Under the pieces are notes generated by a model, which searched no databases, was not told the DNA's origin, and worked only from the letters and a program-made list of their open reading frames with translations. From Planococcus citri (taxonomy: Eukaryota > Arthropoda > Insecta > Hemiptera > Pseudococcidae): DNA of 64,000 nucleotides. Every line of letters starts with the position of its first letter. Position 1 is the stretch's first letter. Made by a program: the position numbers and the translations under genes. Location of the stretch: NCBI RefSeq assembly GCF_950023065.1, contig NC_088680.1, forward strand, positions 40,970,559-41,034,558, given 5' to 3'. Of the stretch, positions 36,940 through 49,590 are shown in pieces.

Positions 36940-37410
36940 ACAATTTTCAGTACCAAAAGGGTAAAATGCCCCATGTCCTCGAATGTTTGAAATTTTGACG
37001 AAACATTGTTCGGTATCTTGATATCTTGAAAAAAATGTTGGATACGAATAATTTTCCCCCACCCCTCATACTTCAACGAGTTTTGAACAAAACATTGTGA
37101 ATTAATCCGAAATATATAAAAATAACACGAGTCTGGTCATGTGAATTTTTTCAAAATTTTTTGGCACCCAGAGGTAAGATATTAACAAAAAAAAATTGAA
37201 ACCGCCATATTTCCGAACCTATTTCAAGCACACGAAATTTGTTTTCTTCCGTTTTTTCAAATTTTTTCTCCAGGTGGCTCATCCTCAAAAACTCAAAAAT
37301 GTGTTTTTTTTTGTCATGGCACTCTATAACAGTATAAAATCAAACAACTTCTTGAAAACTTCATTTTGAGCCCATGGGCTGTCCCTCCCCCAATTCCCTG
37401 GTACGTAAAG
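36940..37410 (+). repeat. GGTGAAATGCCCC-family interspersed repeat, reference copy
   Basis: Copies recur at 19795..19880, 27500..27780 and 28900..29560 (inverted). Blocks include AAATGCCCC-TGTCCTCG, TTTGAAATTTTGA-GAA-CAT, CACGAGTCTGG, AATTTTTTCAAAATTTTTTGG, ACCGCCATAT and AGCCCATGGGC. No terminal repeats or frame were found, so the class is unknown. Confidence 0.55.
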
Positions 37411-37592
37411 AAACGCACTGATTCTGGTACCTATCTGTTGGCCGCAGACCGAAGTTTCACGAACTTGAGGAATTTGTAATACTTGAGCCAGGGTATATAA
37501 ATGTAGTATACCACCCCGTTACACATAGGTAGTAATTACCCAAGTAAGCTGGATTTTATGGCGCTGAAGTGGTCTCTGTGTTGACCGTCGAT

Positions 37593-38017
37593 TTATGTAC
37601 TAGTACTTGTACGTTTAATTAGCATCATTTTCGTGGAAGTAATTGCGATCCATTGGTTATTAAGAGAGTCGAACCAAGTCAAACCTAAATTGTATTTGGC
37701 GTTTAAGTTGGCTCGATGGCAACGTGAATACCACCAACCACTTTCATAATCAGCGGCACAATTAGTGTTATTGCTGGTGTCGTGATCCGAATCTGCGGTG
37801 CTGAATGACATACCATCATGATGTTGAAAAGCGTTAGTGGCGGTACCGGAGAATCCTTGCACGTGTAACTTGTAATCTTGGTGGCGCGAAGCCACGCTAA
37901 ACGTATCGTACTCGGCGAACCATTGTTCTCCTTTTGCATCCTCAAATTCGATCCTGAGCCCCGTATCGTTAGCTGAGGTCAGTCTGTGAATTATCTCGTT
38001 TCCCAACCAAAATTCAC
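37593..38017 (-). CDS. FReD gene, coding exon 8 (domain C-terminal half)
   Basis: 425 bases after a GTTTTAG acceptor, to the stop. It encodes EFWLGNEIIHRLTS, the DSDHDTSNNTNCA loop, WWYSRCHRANLN, and the terminal KMMLIKRTSTST. Confidence 0.9.
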
Positions 38018-41000
38018 CTAAAACAACCATACACATGTTACTATGTAAAGCCACGTGCCAACGCTAATCAGTAACCTATGAGCGGATGGAACTTACCTCG
38101 TAAATTACCGAAACCATGCGCGTATTCTTGCCAATTTCTATTGAAATTTATTTCGCCAGTCGTTCTTCGTTGAATTACGATGTAAGCCTTGGACGAACTC
38201 GAGGTCTGAGCAGTGGCAATTGCGGTGCTATCTGCTTTAACTGTGCGTTTCTCGCAGTACACCAAAATTGGCGAACCATCGTCAACCGATATCATATATA
38301 AGCCGGATCCTCCATTAACGTGACTGCAATCTGTGGTAGTTGACAGAAATGCATATATTGAGTAAGCATAGGTCTAATTTTGTAATGTCCATAATAATAT
38401 ACTCGTAGTATAAGTATTAAAGTGGATCGGAAAAAATTCATAGTCTTCGATTTTGCCGAAATTGAAGTATGTTGGAGATTTTAAGTTGAAATCATCCCAA
38501 CAAAAAGTTCAGCTCCCCAAGTGCCCTTACGGTGGAACTTGAAATCATCAAATGCGATAACTTGGATTGAATTTTGACGAAAAAATGAAAAACCCCATCA
38601 TTACACTCATGTAAAATTTTTCCGCCAAAATTGTAATTTTAATACTCCCCCCCCCCCCCCTCCATCGTAGAGGACTCAAAATGGAATCAAATTTTCAAAT
38701 CAATGAGTCAAGGAGATACAGAAATTCAAATTAAATTTTTTGGAGGGGAAAGGTTGACCGAGATACTGCAGAGATGTAATACTATACACAAAAATGACAG
38801 AAAATCGCATTTTATCTACAAAAGTGAGCCTACTTTGAGCTCAGCTCTCTGTACAGCCAAGGGAGGTAAGCATTTTAAAAGCATGAACCATCAAAGCAGT
38901 TCATAAGCAGAAAGATAATGCAAAAACTCTCTTGCAATCAGCGAATAGCTGATGACTTGCTTTGCTACATGACTTGCTTCTCCAAAATCTCGGCATTTAA
39001 TGACTGATTATTACTTTTTACATTGAAAGAAGTAAATTTCGCTCGTATTCCAACCTATACCCCTCCCCCTTTCCCGAAAGCGCAGAAAAGGGGGTTGTGT
39101 ATGTAGACATATGGTGGTCCTTAAATACATGACAAAAAAATAAATCGCGATTTCTTCTGCTCCCAGCTCTCCAAGTGGTGACCTCTAATAAAAAAATGAT
39201 TCCCTATTTTTTTCCATTTTTAAAAAACGCGGGCTACAATGGGCCTCTCAATTTTCAAAAATTTGAAAAAATTCAACTTCAAAACAAAATTTTTGAAATT
39301 CGACAATTTCAAGTTCTTACACTTGAAAAGTCTCTTTTGAGTAAAGTGAACTTTCATGAGAATATTAACTCCTTCCCTAGACAACCAAGTCGGTCCCCTA
39401 GAATAGCTGAAATTTTTATTTTACATTGAATTTCAGCTATTTTAGGAGGTCAGCTTGGTTTTCAATGGAGGGGGCTGACATCTTCATGAGATTTTATTTT
39501 ACTCAAAAGAGATTTTTTAAGATAACATAATTTGAAATTTTAAAACTTTTCAGTGAATTTGTGTTTTATTAAATTTTTGAAAATAGATGGGCCCGCCGCA
39601 GCTCGAGTTTTTTGAAAATGGAATAATAAAAAATAAGGAATTATTTTCTCACTAGAGGTCACCACTTGAGGGGTTGAGAGGGAGAAAAAACCAACTTCGA
39701 AAATGAGGACCACCCTAATGTAGAACAACTCTAATTTGGAAACGGGATATTTTCAAAAATGCACAAATTACCTTTCGGTAGTTGTCGAAGGAAATCGGCA
39801 TATTGATTTTTTATTGAGAACAGCTGGAACAACGGTGACAAGGAGGATGATGATACGCCTACGCTGCCATTAGCTGCAACATTGTCCAACACGTACGGGT
39901 AACTGGAAGATTGTTGAGCCATCGTCACATTCTACATGGTAGTAATTTTCGTTTTGAGTGATGATTGACCACGGGACGAAAAAAATGCGAGAAAAACAAA
40001 CGAAACAAACTCCAGTTAATGATCTGATAGAGTACCTTATCTTGCTATATCATTAATGTATGCATGCAAAGTACCTACAATAGAGAAGGAGCGAGTTTTC
40101 TTACCTGCAGCATAAAATTAGTGCACGAATTGAAAGATGCCACTGCTTGATCCAGTTTTTTATCGTTAATATTGAGGTGTGATTCAAAATCGAGGAGTTT
40201 GGATTGCGCTTTGGACAAATTCTCAGCCACCGTTGATAAGAATGTCTTGTCATTTTCCTGAAATAATAATAAATCTATTTGTACTCGATTGGGCTAACTA
40301 CGAGTAATTAAATTGGTAGAAAAAAAATGAATGAGTCTCACGATTTTATGAGCCATTTACAATATTTTGTTTTGAAATTCAACTTGAATTTTTTTTTACG
40401 AAATCAAATGATTTTTTTTCTTCAAGATTTAGTTTTATTTGTTGCTAATTTCAGATTAACTTTTTTTTTCGATTCCAATGTTTGCCCATCATGGAAACTT
40501 GGAGAACATCCAAAAGATTGAAATTGCCTAGCATAGGGTAGGGTAGAGGGTACTTCAGTGCATGTTCACAACACTACGAAATGAACTAGTGACCACCAGC
40601 TGAGTTCAGACTGCCCTCTCCCCGAAAAAAGTTAATGGGTATTACGAGTAGATATCCTACCTGATGTTGTCGAGTCAGCGAAAGGTTGGCGATAATCTGA
40701 GCCAGAGAAAATTCCAGTTTGGATATTTCTTTTCTCAAGACGGGTGTGACGTTGTCAAATTTCGCTTCGATGTTTTCTACCGACTCCAACAACTCCAGCA
40801 TGGACGAATGTAGTTTTTCTTGCCCTTTATTACGGAACGTTGCATCGTGTAGTGATTTTTCCAACTTTTTCACGCGTTTTTCCAGATGTACTACGGCACC
40901 AGCATCTTGTTCTCGAGGTGCATAGTCATCTTCATTGTCTGGGTGGTTTTTGTCGCTGTTGTTGTTGTCGTTTTCTTGGTACCGGCGACGGCGACGTAGA

Positions 41001-44000
41001 CGGCGCACTTCGTTTCTTTTATGACTGTAATCACGACGGCGACGGTGTCGCGTTGTCGTGAAAACTTGCATTTCTAACGGATTTTCATTCATCACGACCA
41101 TTTTCTGCGCAAACGTAAAAGAAAACGGATTAAAATGGGTTGGGTTGGTCTAACTGCGAGTAGGGAAGTGGGTAGGTGGGATCGGAAGCTAGGTGGGTAG
41201 GTTGGTAGGTCAATAAAATTATGCGATTAGGTATAATTAATATCGCGCTCACCTTGAAGATGGCCAAACGTTGGCTTTTTTTCAACGGTTTCACCACTTC
41301 GGACCAATCATACGTCAAAAATGTACGAATCTATGTAAATTTGAACCAAAAACAAAACAGGAAAAAAAATGAGAAAAACAAAAATAACCTCCCGTTTTTA
41401 TAATAAAGGCAAGCGTTAACTTGGATCATTAGCTGTATCAGCTGTATGTATGTACACTCACCTGTTGCGTCAAGTTAACCAGTTTAGCAGCGACGCTAGA
41501 TGTTGACTGCTTGGAAGTATCAACGTCTTGCGCTAAAGTCGCCAATTTAGCGTCGTATTTGGTGGCGTCCGTTTTCAAATGCTCTACGTCGTGCCTCAGG
41601 CTGACCACGTCGTTTTGTAGTATCGAAATATCGGTCGAGATGGTCTGGCGTTGCTGCAAAGCGACCGTTGAATTGAATGATTTCGCTAATTCGGCCATTT
41701 CGACGCGAATTTCGGAAATCGAATTCGATAGCCACTCGAAGGTGAGTCGCTCGTTTTTCTTTTGATTGCCGCATCCGCTTGAGCTGGAGGTCCCGGTCGC
41801 TGCCGTCCCTCCGACGTTTTCTTCTGAACAGGCTTCCGATGGAGCTTTTGCTTTCACCGAATCTAACTCCATTCTGTAAAACAATCCAGATACATACCAC
41901 GTGTTAGAGAACATTATCGTTATTTGAATAGGTTGAAAAGTTGGCCAAATATGGCCTCAGTATGTATGAGCGTTGAGAAATCATATTTATGATCAACTGG
42001 GGAGTGTGTTTCTTTGGATATCGAGTGACTCAAGATTGGTATAAACATTACACACTAACAGAGGAACGCGTCACACTTACCAACTTTGCTACATAAGTAC
42101 GTACGTACACTGTACAGATAGGTTACCAGTGTGGTCATTTTTTTATTTTTTTTTTCGAATTTTAATGGACCTTAGCAAAAAATAGAGGCCCAAATGATCT
42201 GAATAAGACGCAAGAAAATTTTTTGATAAACGTTTGATCTTTTCTGGCTCGAGCTCAAAGTTTTAAAAACAAAAAATTTTGTATGTTTTTCAGTTTAGGT
42301 GGTCTTCAATCGCTCAATTTCCACTTTTCATCATCTTAAAAGAAGATCAGATGATTATGGTACTAAATTATCAAATTTTAAAGGAACCCATTGTTACAGT
42401 TTTGAATACGTATATTAACAAGTGAAAAAACGATATTTTTTATGTGAAGAGTCTATATTTTTTAGCTTCAAACTTTTAAAATTTAAATTGAGGACAAAAG
42501 CTTTAGTAGATTATAATTATGTATTTTTTAAAATGAGAAGTCAATTTTTCCATCATTGGAATTTTTAAAACTTCAAAATTCGTACACATTTTTTTGGTTC
42601 AATCAATTTTTAAACTTTTTTCAAAACATTTGTACCAAAAATTTTTCATTATTTTGCCAACAGCATAAAATTTGTCAATTTTTGGTCAAGTTTTCTCAAT
42701 TTTTTTCGAACAATTTCGCGTAAGTAACGCGTTAAAATCAAAAACATTTGTCCATTTTTGTTGTCAATTTTTCATTTTTTTTGATCGAAAAATTTCACTC
42801 ATGTCGTCAGTTGGCATTCTTGAGCAGTTCTAAACAGTTGAAAATTCTCATAAACTTTTAATGATTTATTGTGGTAATTCACCTACCTAGTTGGTTTTTA
42901 TTTGCTATCCAGAAGTTGTTAAAATATTAACTTCGCCAACTTCCATAAAAAAAATGAATTTGCCAACTTTTCCAGCTTTCTAGAAGCCCATGGAGCTAGC
43001 TTCCCTCCTGCCCCCTTTGGTTTCGTCCTTGGCGATACGTAACGTCAGTGCAGCGCAACCAAGTGCAACTTGTGAGCTGAAGCCACGTCGAGTTTGATTT
43101 TTAGAAGCGTGAGAGATAACGTAAAAATCATTCAGTACCTCTACCTAGCACCTACCTAAATCTACAGAGTGGTACATACATAGTACATACGTATGTAGTA
43201 CCATACATTCGGTTTTTAGATGTAGACTGTAGAATTACACATGATGACCGTGGACCTGGGTAAATCGAAAATCATAATCTAGTGAACTTGTTCCTACTTA
43301 ACTATACCTACTTCATGCTCAGTGATGGCAAAACTTTTGCGTTTCAGTTCTTCAGTTTCAGTTTTAGTTCCACTTTTTTCCCATCAAATTCGTTATATTG
43401 TAGAATAGTTGGGAATCCCTTAGCTTGTGTGAAATATCTTTCTTTCCCTATCAATGAGAATAAAATGGTGGTTTTACAGATAAGATTATCTGAGCTCCGA
43501 TGCATCGATAATATTTTATTTCACCTCTCTGTCTCTGTGACTGTAGTATTTTTCGTTGCCGTGTAAAGACGTACATATTTTTTCCTGCGTAATTTTTGCA
43601 TATTTTTTACTTGTAATTTCTTGATGTATGATTTCGAGAATTGAAATGATTTTGAAGTGAATTTTCGCGAATTTTGATTTGATTGATTCAAAAGACTGAA
43701 TTTTATTAATTGTTAGTTCGAGATCCTGGAAAATAAAGGTGTAATTATACTGCAAGAAGATGCCGGAAAGGTATTGGTCATGTGGCGACCATATCCTAAT
43801 GCTACGAAATAGGTATCAGACTGTCGTTTTATGATTTATGCTTCAGGTAAAGGGTTTCCCCAAATTTTTTTACGTAATTTAGCTTGATTAAATTATAATT
43901 ATACATTGAGAAATCGATGTATTTTGTGATATAAACTTATGCTAGTTTGAATTTTATCCATTTTTCGGTATGGGTCTGTCTTGACTTGAAATTTTTCCCT

Positions 44001-45797
44001 TAGGTACTGGTACTGTATATTTGAATACGTCATATTTATGTTTTATTTTTTATTACGTACTTTTTGAGATGATCTATCATAATCTTAATTATCCAATTTT
44101 CGATCTTCTTTATTTTTAATTACGAGTATTTTCAATCTAAATTAACTCTTTGGTACATGCTTTGCATGCGGATTTTTGTCCAACTAAAACTCATATTTTG
44201 TGTGTGTGTGTTTAGAAGTGCTTTTTATTTTCGTTTTTCAAAAATAGGATAATGGAATCGTGATTATTCCTGTTAGCTATAGTGTTGAAATTGTATAGGT
44301 ATAAATTGTATAGAATAATTCTAGATTCCTACTTGTTTTTCATCTTATCCTAATCCTACCCACTTGATTCCTACCTAGTTATCCGAATTCCATTCTTTTT
44401 TTTCGATCCTACTTTCTTACCTACTTTACTCAAAATTCATTCCATTCTTTCCCCCTATGAATTATACCATTTATACCACAATATTCTGGAAATCTATTCA
44501 AAAATCAGTTAAGGCGTTTCGTTTGATAGCGGGCATCAACGGCACCTTTGTTTAGTATAGGCTACCTGGCTATAAATTTCAATTCGCAACAGCACATTGC
44601 ACACCAATTGCTCCACCAGCCACCTTCAAACTTGGAAGGCAGGTGCTCAACTCGACTATACGTACGGCCGCTTGGGTGTTTAGTTGAGCGCGTATCCGCA
44701 TCACGATGCGAAGGCGACTGCAAAATGTAAATCATTACCTACTCGTCGGAAGTTGCTAGTCGTAACTATACATAGACAACAGACAACGGCTAAAGCTACA
44801 CAATTGAAACTTGAAAATTTAAAACATATACTTAACCTGTACCCCACCCCCTTCACCACTGGTGAAGTACCTAGTCTTGGACTTCCCATAAATTTTAAAA
44901 ACGCAGAACGCAGAGTTTGGGGAAAAAAGTTTGGGGTAGATAGAGACTAACGAGTTGATAGGTGAATCTTTTCCAGCTTTTTGGGAGGAATGGGTTGATC
45001 CGCTGATACTCTATATGCTCATCAATATACATATTACGATACGTACGAATTTCTATAGCTCGTTATTTGACGAGAAATCAAAGTAATGCGAGTTACGATG
45101 GTTAAAATTGAGGTGAAGGGGGGGGGGAGGGGTCTGAATCTTTTTTTTTAAACAGACGGTTTCTGCACGTTTTGAAATTGAATTTTCACACTCGTTTGAA
45201 TTTTTATTCCTTGATAGTTAAACGACTTGACTAAAAAACCTGTACCAACGGTGTAATTACAATTAGTGTAAGTAGATGTAGCTACTGATTTTTGATGCCT
45301 TTTTATTTCAAAAAACACAGAAATAATGATTAATGACGATAGACGATAAAAGTATACGACGACGATATACGACAAGGCGACGTTGAAACCTTTGCCTGGG
45401 GGTATGAATTTCGTGAGAATTCCAATCGTAATTGTGATCGTTTCGTTTGATTAAAATTTTTGAAACCGAAGCAATCAATCGATCAATTACCAGTACTTGA
45501 TACAGTGCTTCCTCACTCGAATGTATGTACTCGTATGTAAGAAATAACAATAATTACACATGCTTACTTTATGTCTCTGATCTCGTTTCGTAATTGGTCG
45601 ATTTCAGCGTCCTTATTTTGCAAATTACGCGCCACAGCTTCCAATTTACTGAAATCATCTTGCCTTTGAACGATCAACGCGTCTATTTGCGATTTGAGTT
45701 GCTGCAATTCGTTCGTTTCACTCGTCGCCTCCGCCGCCACCGCCAGCCATAAAAGGCAACACGATAAAAAAAATGCACGCCGAATCGCGATCATCAT
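37593..45797 (-). CDS. Secreted coiled-coil protein with C-terminal fibrinogen-related (FReD) domain, 711 aa
   Basis: Eight coding exons in transcript order: 45797..45568, 41873..41462, 41330..41253, 41104..40661, 40257..40105, 39931..39772, 38330..38097, 38017..37593. All junctions are GT-AG and phases match throughout. Residues 1-24 form a signal peptide (hydrophobic core FFLSCCLLWLAVAAEA). About 25-490 is polar and heptad-rich (coiled coil), with an Arg cluster at 259-281 and several N-glycosylation sites. Residues 493-705 are a FReD: DCSHVNGGSGLY, VIQRR, NRNW, GFGNLRGEFWLGNE, a DSDHDTSNNTNCA calcium/Cys motif, WWYSRCHRANLN and a closing KMMLIKR. All four expected Cys are present. The usual GGGW before VIQRR is replaced by a Ser/Thr-rich insert. 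Family members are extracellular lectin-like or adhesion proteins in innate immunity or development; the ligand is unknown. A TATTATATA lies about 215 bases upstream of the ATG. Confidence 0.9.
38097..38330 (-). CDS. FReD gene, coding exon 7 (domain N-terminal half)
   Basis: 234 bases, CCACAG acceptor and CGAG|GTAAGT donor. It encodes DCSHVNGGSGLYMISVDDG, the first disulphide pair, the Ser/Thr insert, VIQRR and the GFGNLRG block. Confidence 0.9.
38920..38961 (+). mobile_element. Helentron-like element, 3' terminal fragment
   Basis: GCAAAAACTCTCTTGCAATC and the ATCAGC..GCTGAT stem-loop are identical to the 21399 copy. No homology upstream was detected. It lies in the intron before the FReD exons. 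Confidence 0.6.
39108..39720. mobile_element. Foldback MITE, about 613 bp, in a FReD gene intron
   Basis: Nearly the whole unit is an imperfect palindrome centred near 39414. Shared arm blocks are GGTGGTCCT at the tips, AAGTGGTGACCTCTA, TTTTCAAAAATTT, TCTCTTTTGAGTAAA, CATGA and ATAGCTGAAAT. GGGTGGTCC tips resemble TA-inserting mariner-type MITEs. Confidence 0.7.
39772..39931 (-). CDS. FReD gene, coding exon 6
   Basis: 160 bases, ATGTAG acceptor and AAAG|GTAATT donor, ending phase 1. It encodes a Ser-rich linker leading to FLRQLPK, just before the FReD. Confidence 0.8.
40105..40257 (-). CDS. FReD gene, coding exon 5
   Basis: 153 bases, phase 0, TATTTCAG acceptor and CAG|GTAAGA donor. It encodes a helical stretch with one Cys (FNSCTNFMLQ). 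Confidence 0.85.
40661..41104 (-). CDS. FReD gene, coding exon 4 (Arg cluster, coiled coil)
   Basis: 444 bases, phase 0 on both sides (TTTGCGCAG acceptor, CAG|GTAGGA donor). It encodes the RHRRRR and RLRRRRR clusters, an Asn/Asp-rich linker, and a heptad region with LEKRVKKLEKSLHDA. Confidence 0.85.
41253..41330 (-). CDS. FReD gene, coding exon 3
   Basis: A 78-base phase-0 exon between TTACATAG and AAG|GTGAGC. It encodes IRTFLTYDWSEVVKPLKKSQ and a few more residues. It is short, so it is the least certain of the set, but splice sites and phase fit. Confidence 0.7.
41462..41873 (-). CDS. FReD gene, coding exon 2
   Basis: Acceptor TTTACAG, donor CAG|GTGAGT, 412 bases. It encodes an Ala/Ser/Gly-rich stretch and then a coiled coil with SLRHDVEHLKTDA and AKLATLAQDV. 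Confidence 0.85.
41874..45567 (-). other. First intron of the FReD gene
   Basis: About 3.7 kb, AT-rich, with no further exon supported. Open frames at 43282..43566 and 44684..44950 have no splice or domain support. One (GTGT)n run lies at about 44200. Confidence 0.5.
45568..45797 (-). CDS. FReD gene, coding exon 1 (signal peptide, coiled coil)
   Basis: Starts at the first of two tandem ATGs at 45797. It encodes the signal peptide and about 50 heptad-patterned residues (ELQQLKSQIDAL, AEIDQLRNEIRDIK). It ends AA|GTAAGC, phase 2. Confidence 0.85.
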
Positions 45798-46697
45798 CGC
45801 AGCGGTTGATTGACGAGTACAATAATTAATCCGATATGTGTATAGCTATACGTTCAGCGTACACAAACACTCATAATTATACGAAATCGAAACGTATACG
45901 CGAATTAGCGCACAAGTATTAATTGCCGATTCGGTCGTAATATCGTCGTTTTACGATTGCACGACGGTGTGATACCTACGTAAAGTAATTAATCGTAAAC
46001 GCAGCACTATATAATACACTGCACTGCACTTCACTTCACTTCACCATGTCATGCCTATGAGCATCTACAACAACGTACTGATGGCGAGACTGAAACATGT
46101 GTATCTGAATCCAAGTCGAAATCCGAATACGAGTCCGCTATACTATAATCCAGTATCCTGTATCCAGTATGCATGTTCTATGCTCGTAATCGCGTATCAT
46201 AACAGCTGCTTTTGCGTTCGGCTACCGACTACCACCCCTAGTCCTAAGTAGTCCGAGATACGAGTCTTATTCGCTCCTACTGTACCTAGGTAGTTGGTAA
46301 AGGTATGCATTATCATCAACGGTTTTCTTCCGTAATAACATAACTAGGAACCACCGCCCTCCGTCGCCGGTCGCTACGCCCACGCAACGCGCAACGTACT
46401 TTTACTCGAATATTTACCAAGGGTACCCTTCGACACGATAGTCTCCAATTGGAATGCAACTACCCCACCCCCCCAACTTATATGTAGCCTACCTGGTCAA
46501 GTTGATTTTTAGATTTATGGTGAACGTTTGAAGTTTTTTATTTATGTTGGGGAAATCTGCTCCTCACAGAAAAGGGAGAAGAATTTCCATACCTATCCTC
46601 TCCAGCATATCAACTTCAGAAGCTCAAATTTTGGCCAAATAGGGTCTTCTAGTCTCTAGATGATTAACCCACTCACATCATCATTGGCCGGATCTGG

Positions 46698-46775
46698 CAG
46701 GGTGTCTTGACAGTCCTAAAAGTCCTGCGGTTGTCCTGCTTTTCAACAATTTTATAAAAAAAAGTAGGTACTGAT
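46698..46775 (+). mobile_element. CAGGGTGT-family left terminus, solitary
   Basis: CAGGGTGTCTTGACAG is followed by AGTCCTAAAAGTCCTGCGG, the same 'word-AAAAGTC-word' layout as the complete copies. No right end was found. Confidence 0.5.
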
Positions 46776-49569
46776 TTTTTTTCCAATCGGACTTTAAATT
46801 TTCAAATTATTTTCTTTTTTTGTGAAATTTTGTAGAAATTTCGTTGTTTTTCCCATCTATTGTGTAAAAGCAGTCGTTAGCTGTTGGAAAAATACAAAAA
46901 TTTTCAAATGAAACAATTTTCAGACCTCTCGAAACAAATTCCTCTACTATATTTTCCCTGTTGTTCATTTGTGAAGAACAAAAATGCATTTTTTTCAACG
47001 TTTAAGAACGTAAGGATGTCTACGAGAGGCCTCCAAAGTCGCTGAAGTTGTGGGTACAAAAAAGTGCAAAATTTCATTCAAAACCATCCAAAAAAAAAGG
47101 ATAATTTTGCGTTGCAGCTTCTTCTGTCGCAAATTATTATTTTGGAGCCTCTCAAATCGTAAATTTTCAAAAGTTTGAAAATTCTTTCAAAAATTTTGCC
47201 CCTTTGCTTCACTTGGCCATGAAATGTTCTAATTTTCAAGCATCAAAAACTGAAAAAGAGTTCAAAAAAACACAAGAAAACAAAAAAAATTACTTACTAA
47301 TAATTGAATGTTTTCTTTTTCATATTTTTTCCATGCATGATCGTACATTTGCATACCTACAATTCTTAATATCAAGTCGGAACTGTTGAAAGTTGGTCAT
47401 TTCAAAACTTCCTTTGAAAAAATATAAAGAAGTGTAAACTTCATCGGAAAACCTGATGAGGAGGGGTGCTGAAAAAAGGGTCGAAAAAAGTTTGCTTTGG
47501 CACTCCCTCCGAAAAAATATTGGAATGTTTAAAAACATTTAAGAAAACGATTGACTGACGTGTAAAACATTGACCAACCCCCCCCCCCCCAGAAATCGCT
47601 AGTGTTTGAAAAATGCTCTACCAAAAGTCTTGCTAAAATGCTGCTTTTTCGTTTTGAAATTTTGTTGGATAGGTACCTTGTCCGGCCATCTGGTCAGAAA
47701 AGGGAATTTTTTACTATTTTTCTCATCTCATCTGTGAATTCAAAAATGGCTGTTTCTCTACACCAATATAAACTTGAGCAGCTGAAATTTTAGCCGAAGG
47801 GTCTATGCTCGATACCAAATCGACTAATACTAGCCTACCGTCGTCAGCCAGATGTGAAATTATCATCTGAAATAGAATTTTTTCCTTATGTGGTTGCTCA
47901 TCGTGGGCGAAAAAATTCGATATCTGATGATATTTCGCTGAAAATTGGTGGATGGTTTTTTTTAGGTCCTTTTTCCTACTGTCCAAGTTTCATTACAATC
48001 GTCATGTCAGAGGGATTCCCTTATTTGGAAGCATTATTTTTCATTTTAACGCGGTTGGGCCACAACCCCCGATGGCCGAAGGCATCATCTGGCATCTCAT
48101 GGTAGCAAACATCTGCCTTACGCCGATGCTACGATACACCCGGCCGTGGACGTGGGTCGCGCTCACAACTCATACCTAGTTCCTATAATTCCTACCATCC
48201 CAATCTCCAATCAAATACCCGAGTGTGTGTATTTGAATGCATGTACGTGTATTATGCGACACCTTTACTTTCTTCAGCCTGCTTTATGCTACAGCTACGT
48301 GTACCTATCTCTAATCTACCTATCATCTGCATCCTAACTTTGTAGTAAGTGGACCTGCCTGCCTGATTGTTTGCCTATCTGTCGGCTATGTAGTCTAGCT
48401 GCAGCGGATTAGGGCTGTTTGCACCCCCACCCCCCCCCCCCAACAGGTACACTACGGTACCGTGCATAAAATTAGTATTGGTTGTCATTTCATTTCGAAT
48501 CGTAGACCTACTACGTAAAGATACGTAAATGTACGTACCTTACGATAGGTAGGTATAGGTAATTTTAACTTATTTTTTTCTTTCTTTCGACGAGTATGAC
48601 ATGACGTGTAATGAGTAGGCGATACTGGCGATATTTAAATGGTGAGGGGGGCAGACAGTTTACTCGTCGATTTTTTCGTCCTCCGAATCAAAGGACAAAA
48701 AATTACACGACGTCATGATAGGGGCATAGGTAGGTACACATAGGCATAGACCAAAAAATAGCTCGGCCAGTAGAGTAGATATGATGAGTACCTATTTATG
48801 CGATGTGTACCAACACGTCTTGTAGTAAAGGCAGATGGTGGCGATCGCGGGTACAAGTAAAAAAAAGCGATTCGTACGCGACGCGTGCGATAGCCATAGT
48901 CATGATTCGCTGCCAACAACTAACGCCAGGTGCATCTAACCCAACCAGCAGGTGGTAAACGAGAACGACGACTATAACGCCGTATATATTATCTAGTTGC
49001 GAGGTGCGTAATACTACATAGACATACCTCTAGCCTAGGTAAGTATCCCAAAATCCAAGACGAGAGCACAACAATCGGCCAGCTGCTGATCGCGAGCGTT
49101 ACCTTCGTTTCTTCCTCTACCTCTTAACCTGCCTATGTCTTCAGCTTGTTTCTGTCTTTCTTATTGTACAGCCGCTATACCGCCGCCGCACCGATACCCT
49201 AGTCGCGCTTGTACAGGTAGAAGTAGAAGAAACTGAAGCTGCCAGCTGCCAGCCGCCAGTCATATGGCTACTAGCTCATCTACTTACGAGTAGGTAACGA
49301 GTGACGAGGTGCAAATGATCCTCGATCTATCGATCCGATCCCCAATTTAAGTATTGTCGAATGTCCTAATTTCGGACACTTTTTTGATGTTTTTTGAAAA
49401 TTGCTGCAAAGTAAGGAATTTAATGGGATCTTTGTTTTTGACATTTTTCAGCATCAAGTTGTGAATTTTGAATGATTTTGTTCATTTTATGCGAATCAGA
49501 AAATGTCCGAAATGAGCTTCTTGACCATCAGGCACCCTAATTTCGTACACTTTGAGTAATTCTTTTTAC

Positions 49570-49590
49570 AAAAAAAAAAAAAAAAAAAAA
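49570..49590. repeat. Poly(A) tract, 21 bases
   Basis: Uninterrupted A run with no recognisable retroelement body upstream. Confidence 0.8.
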
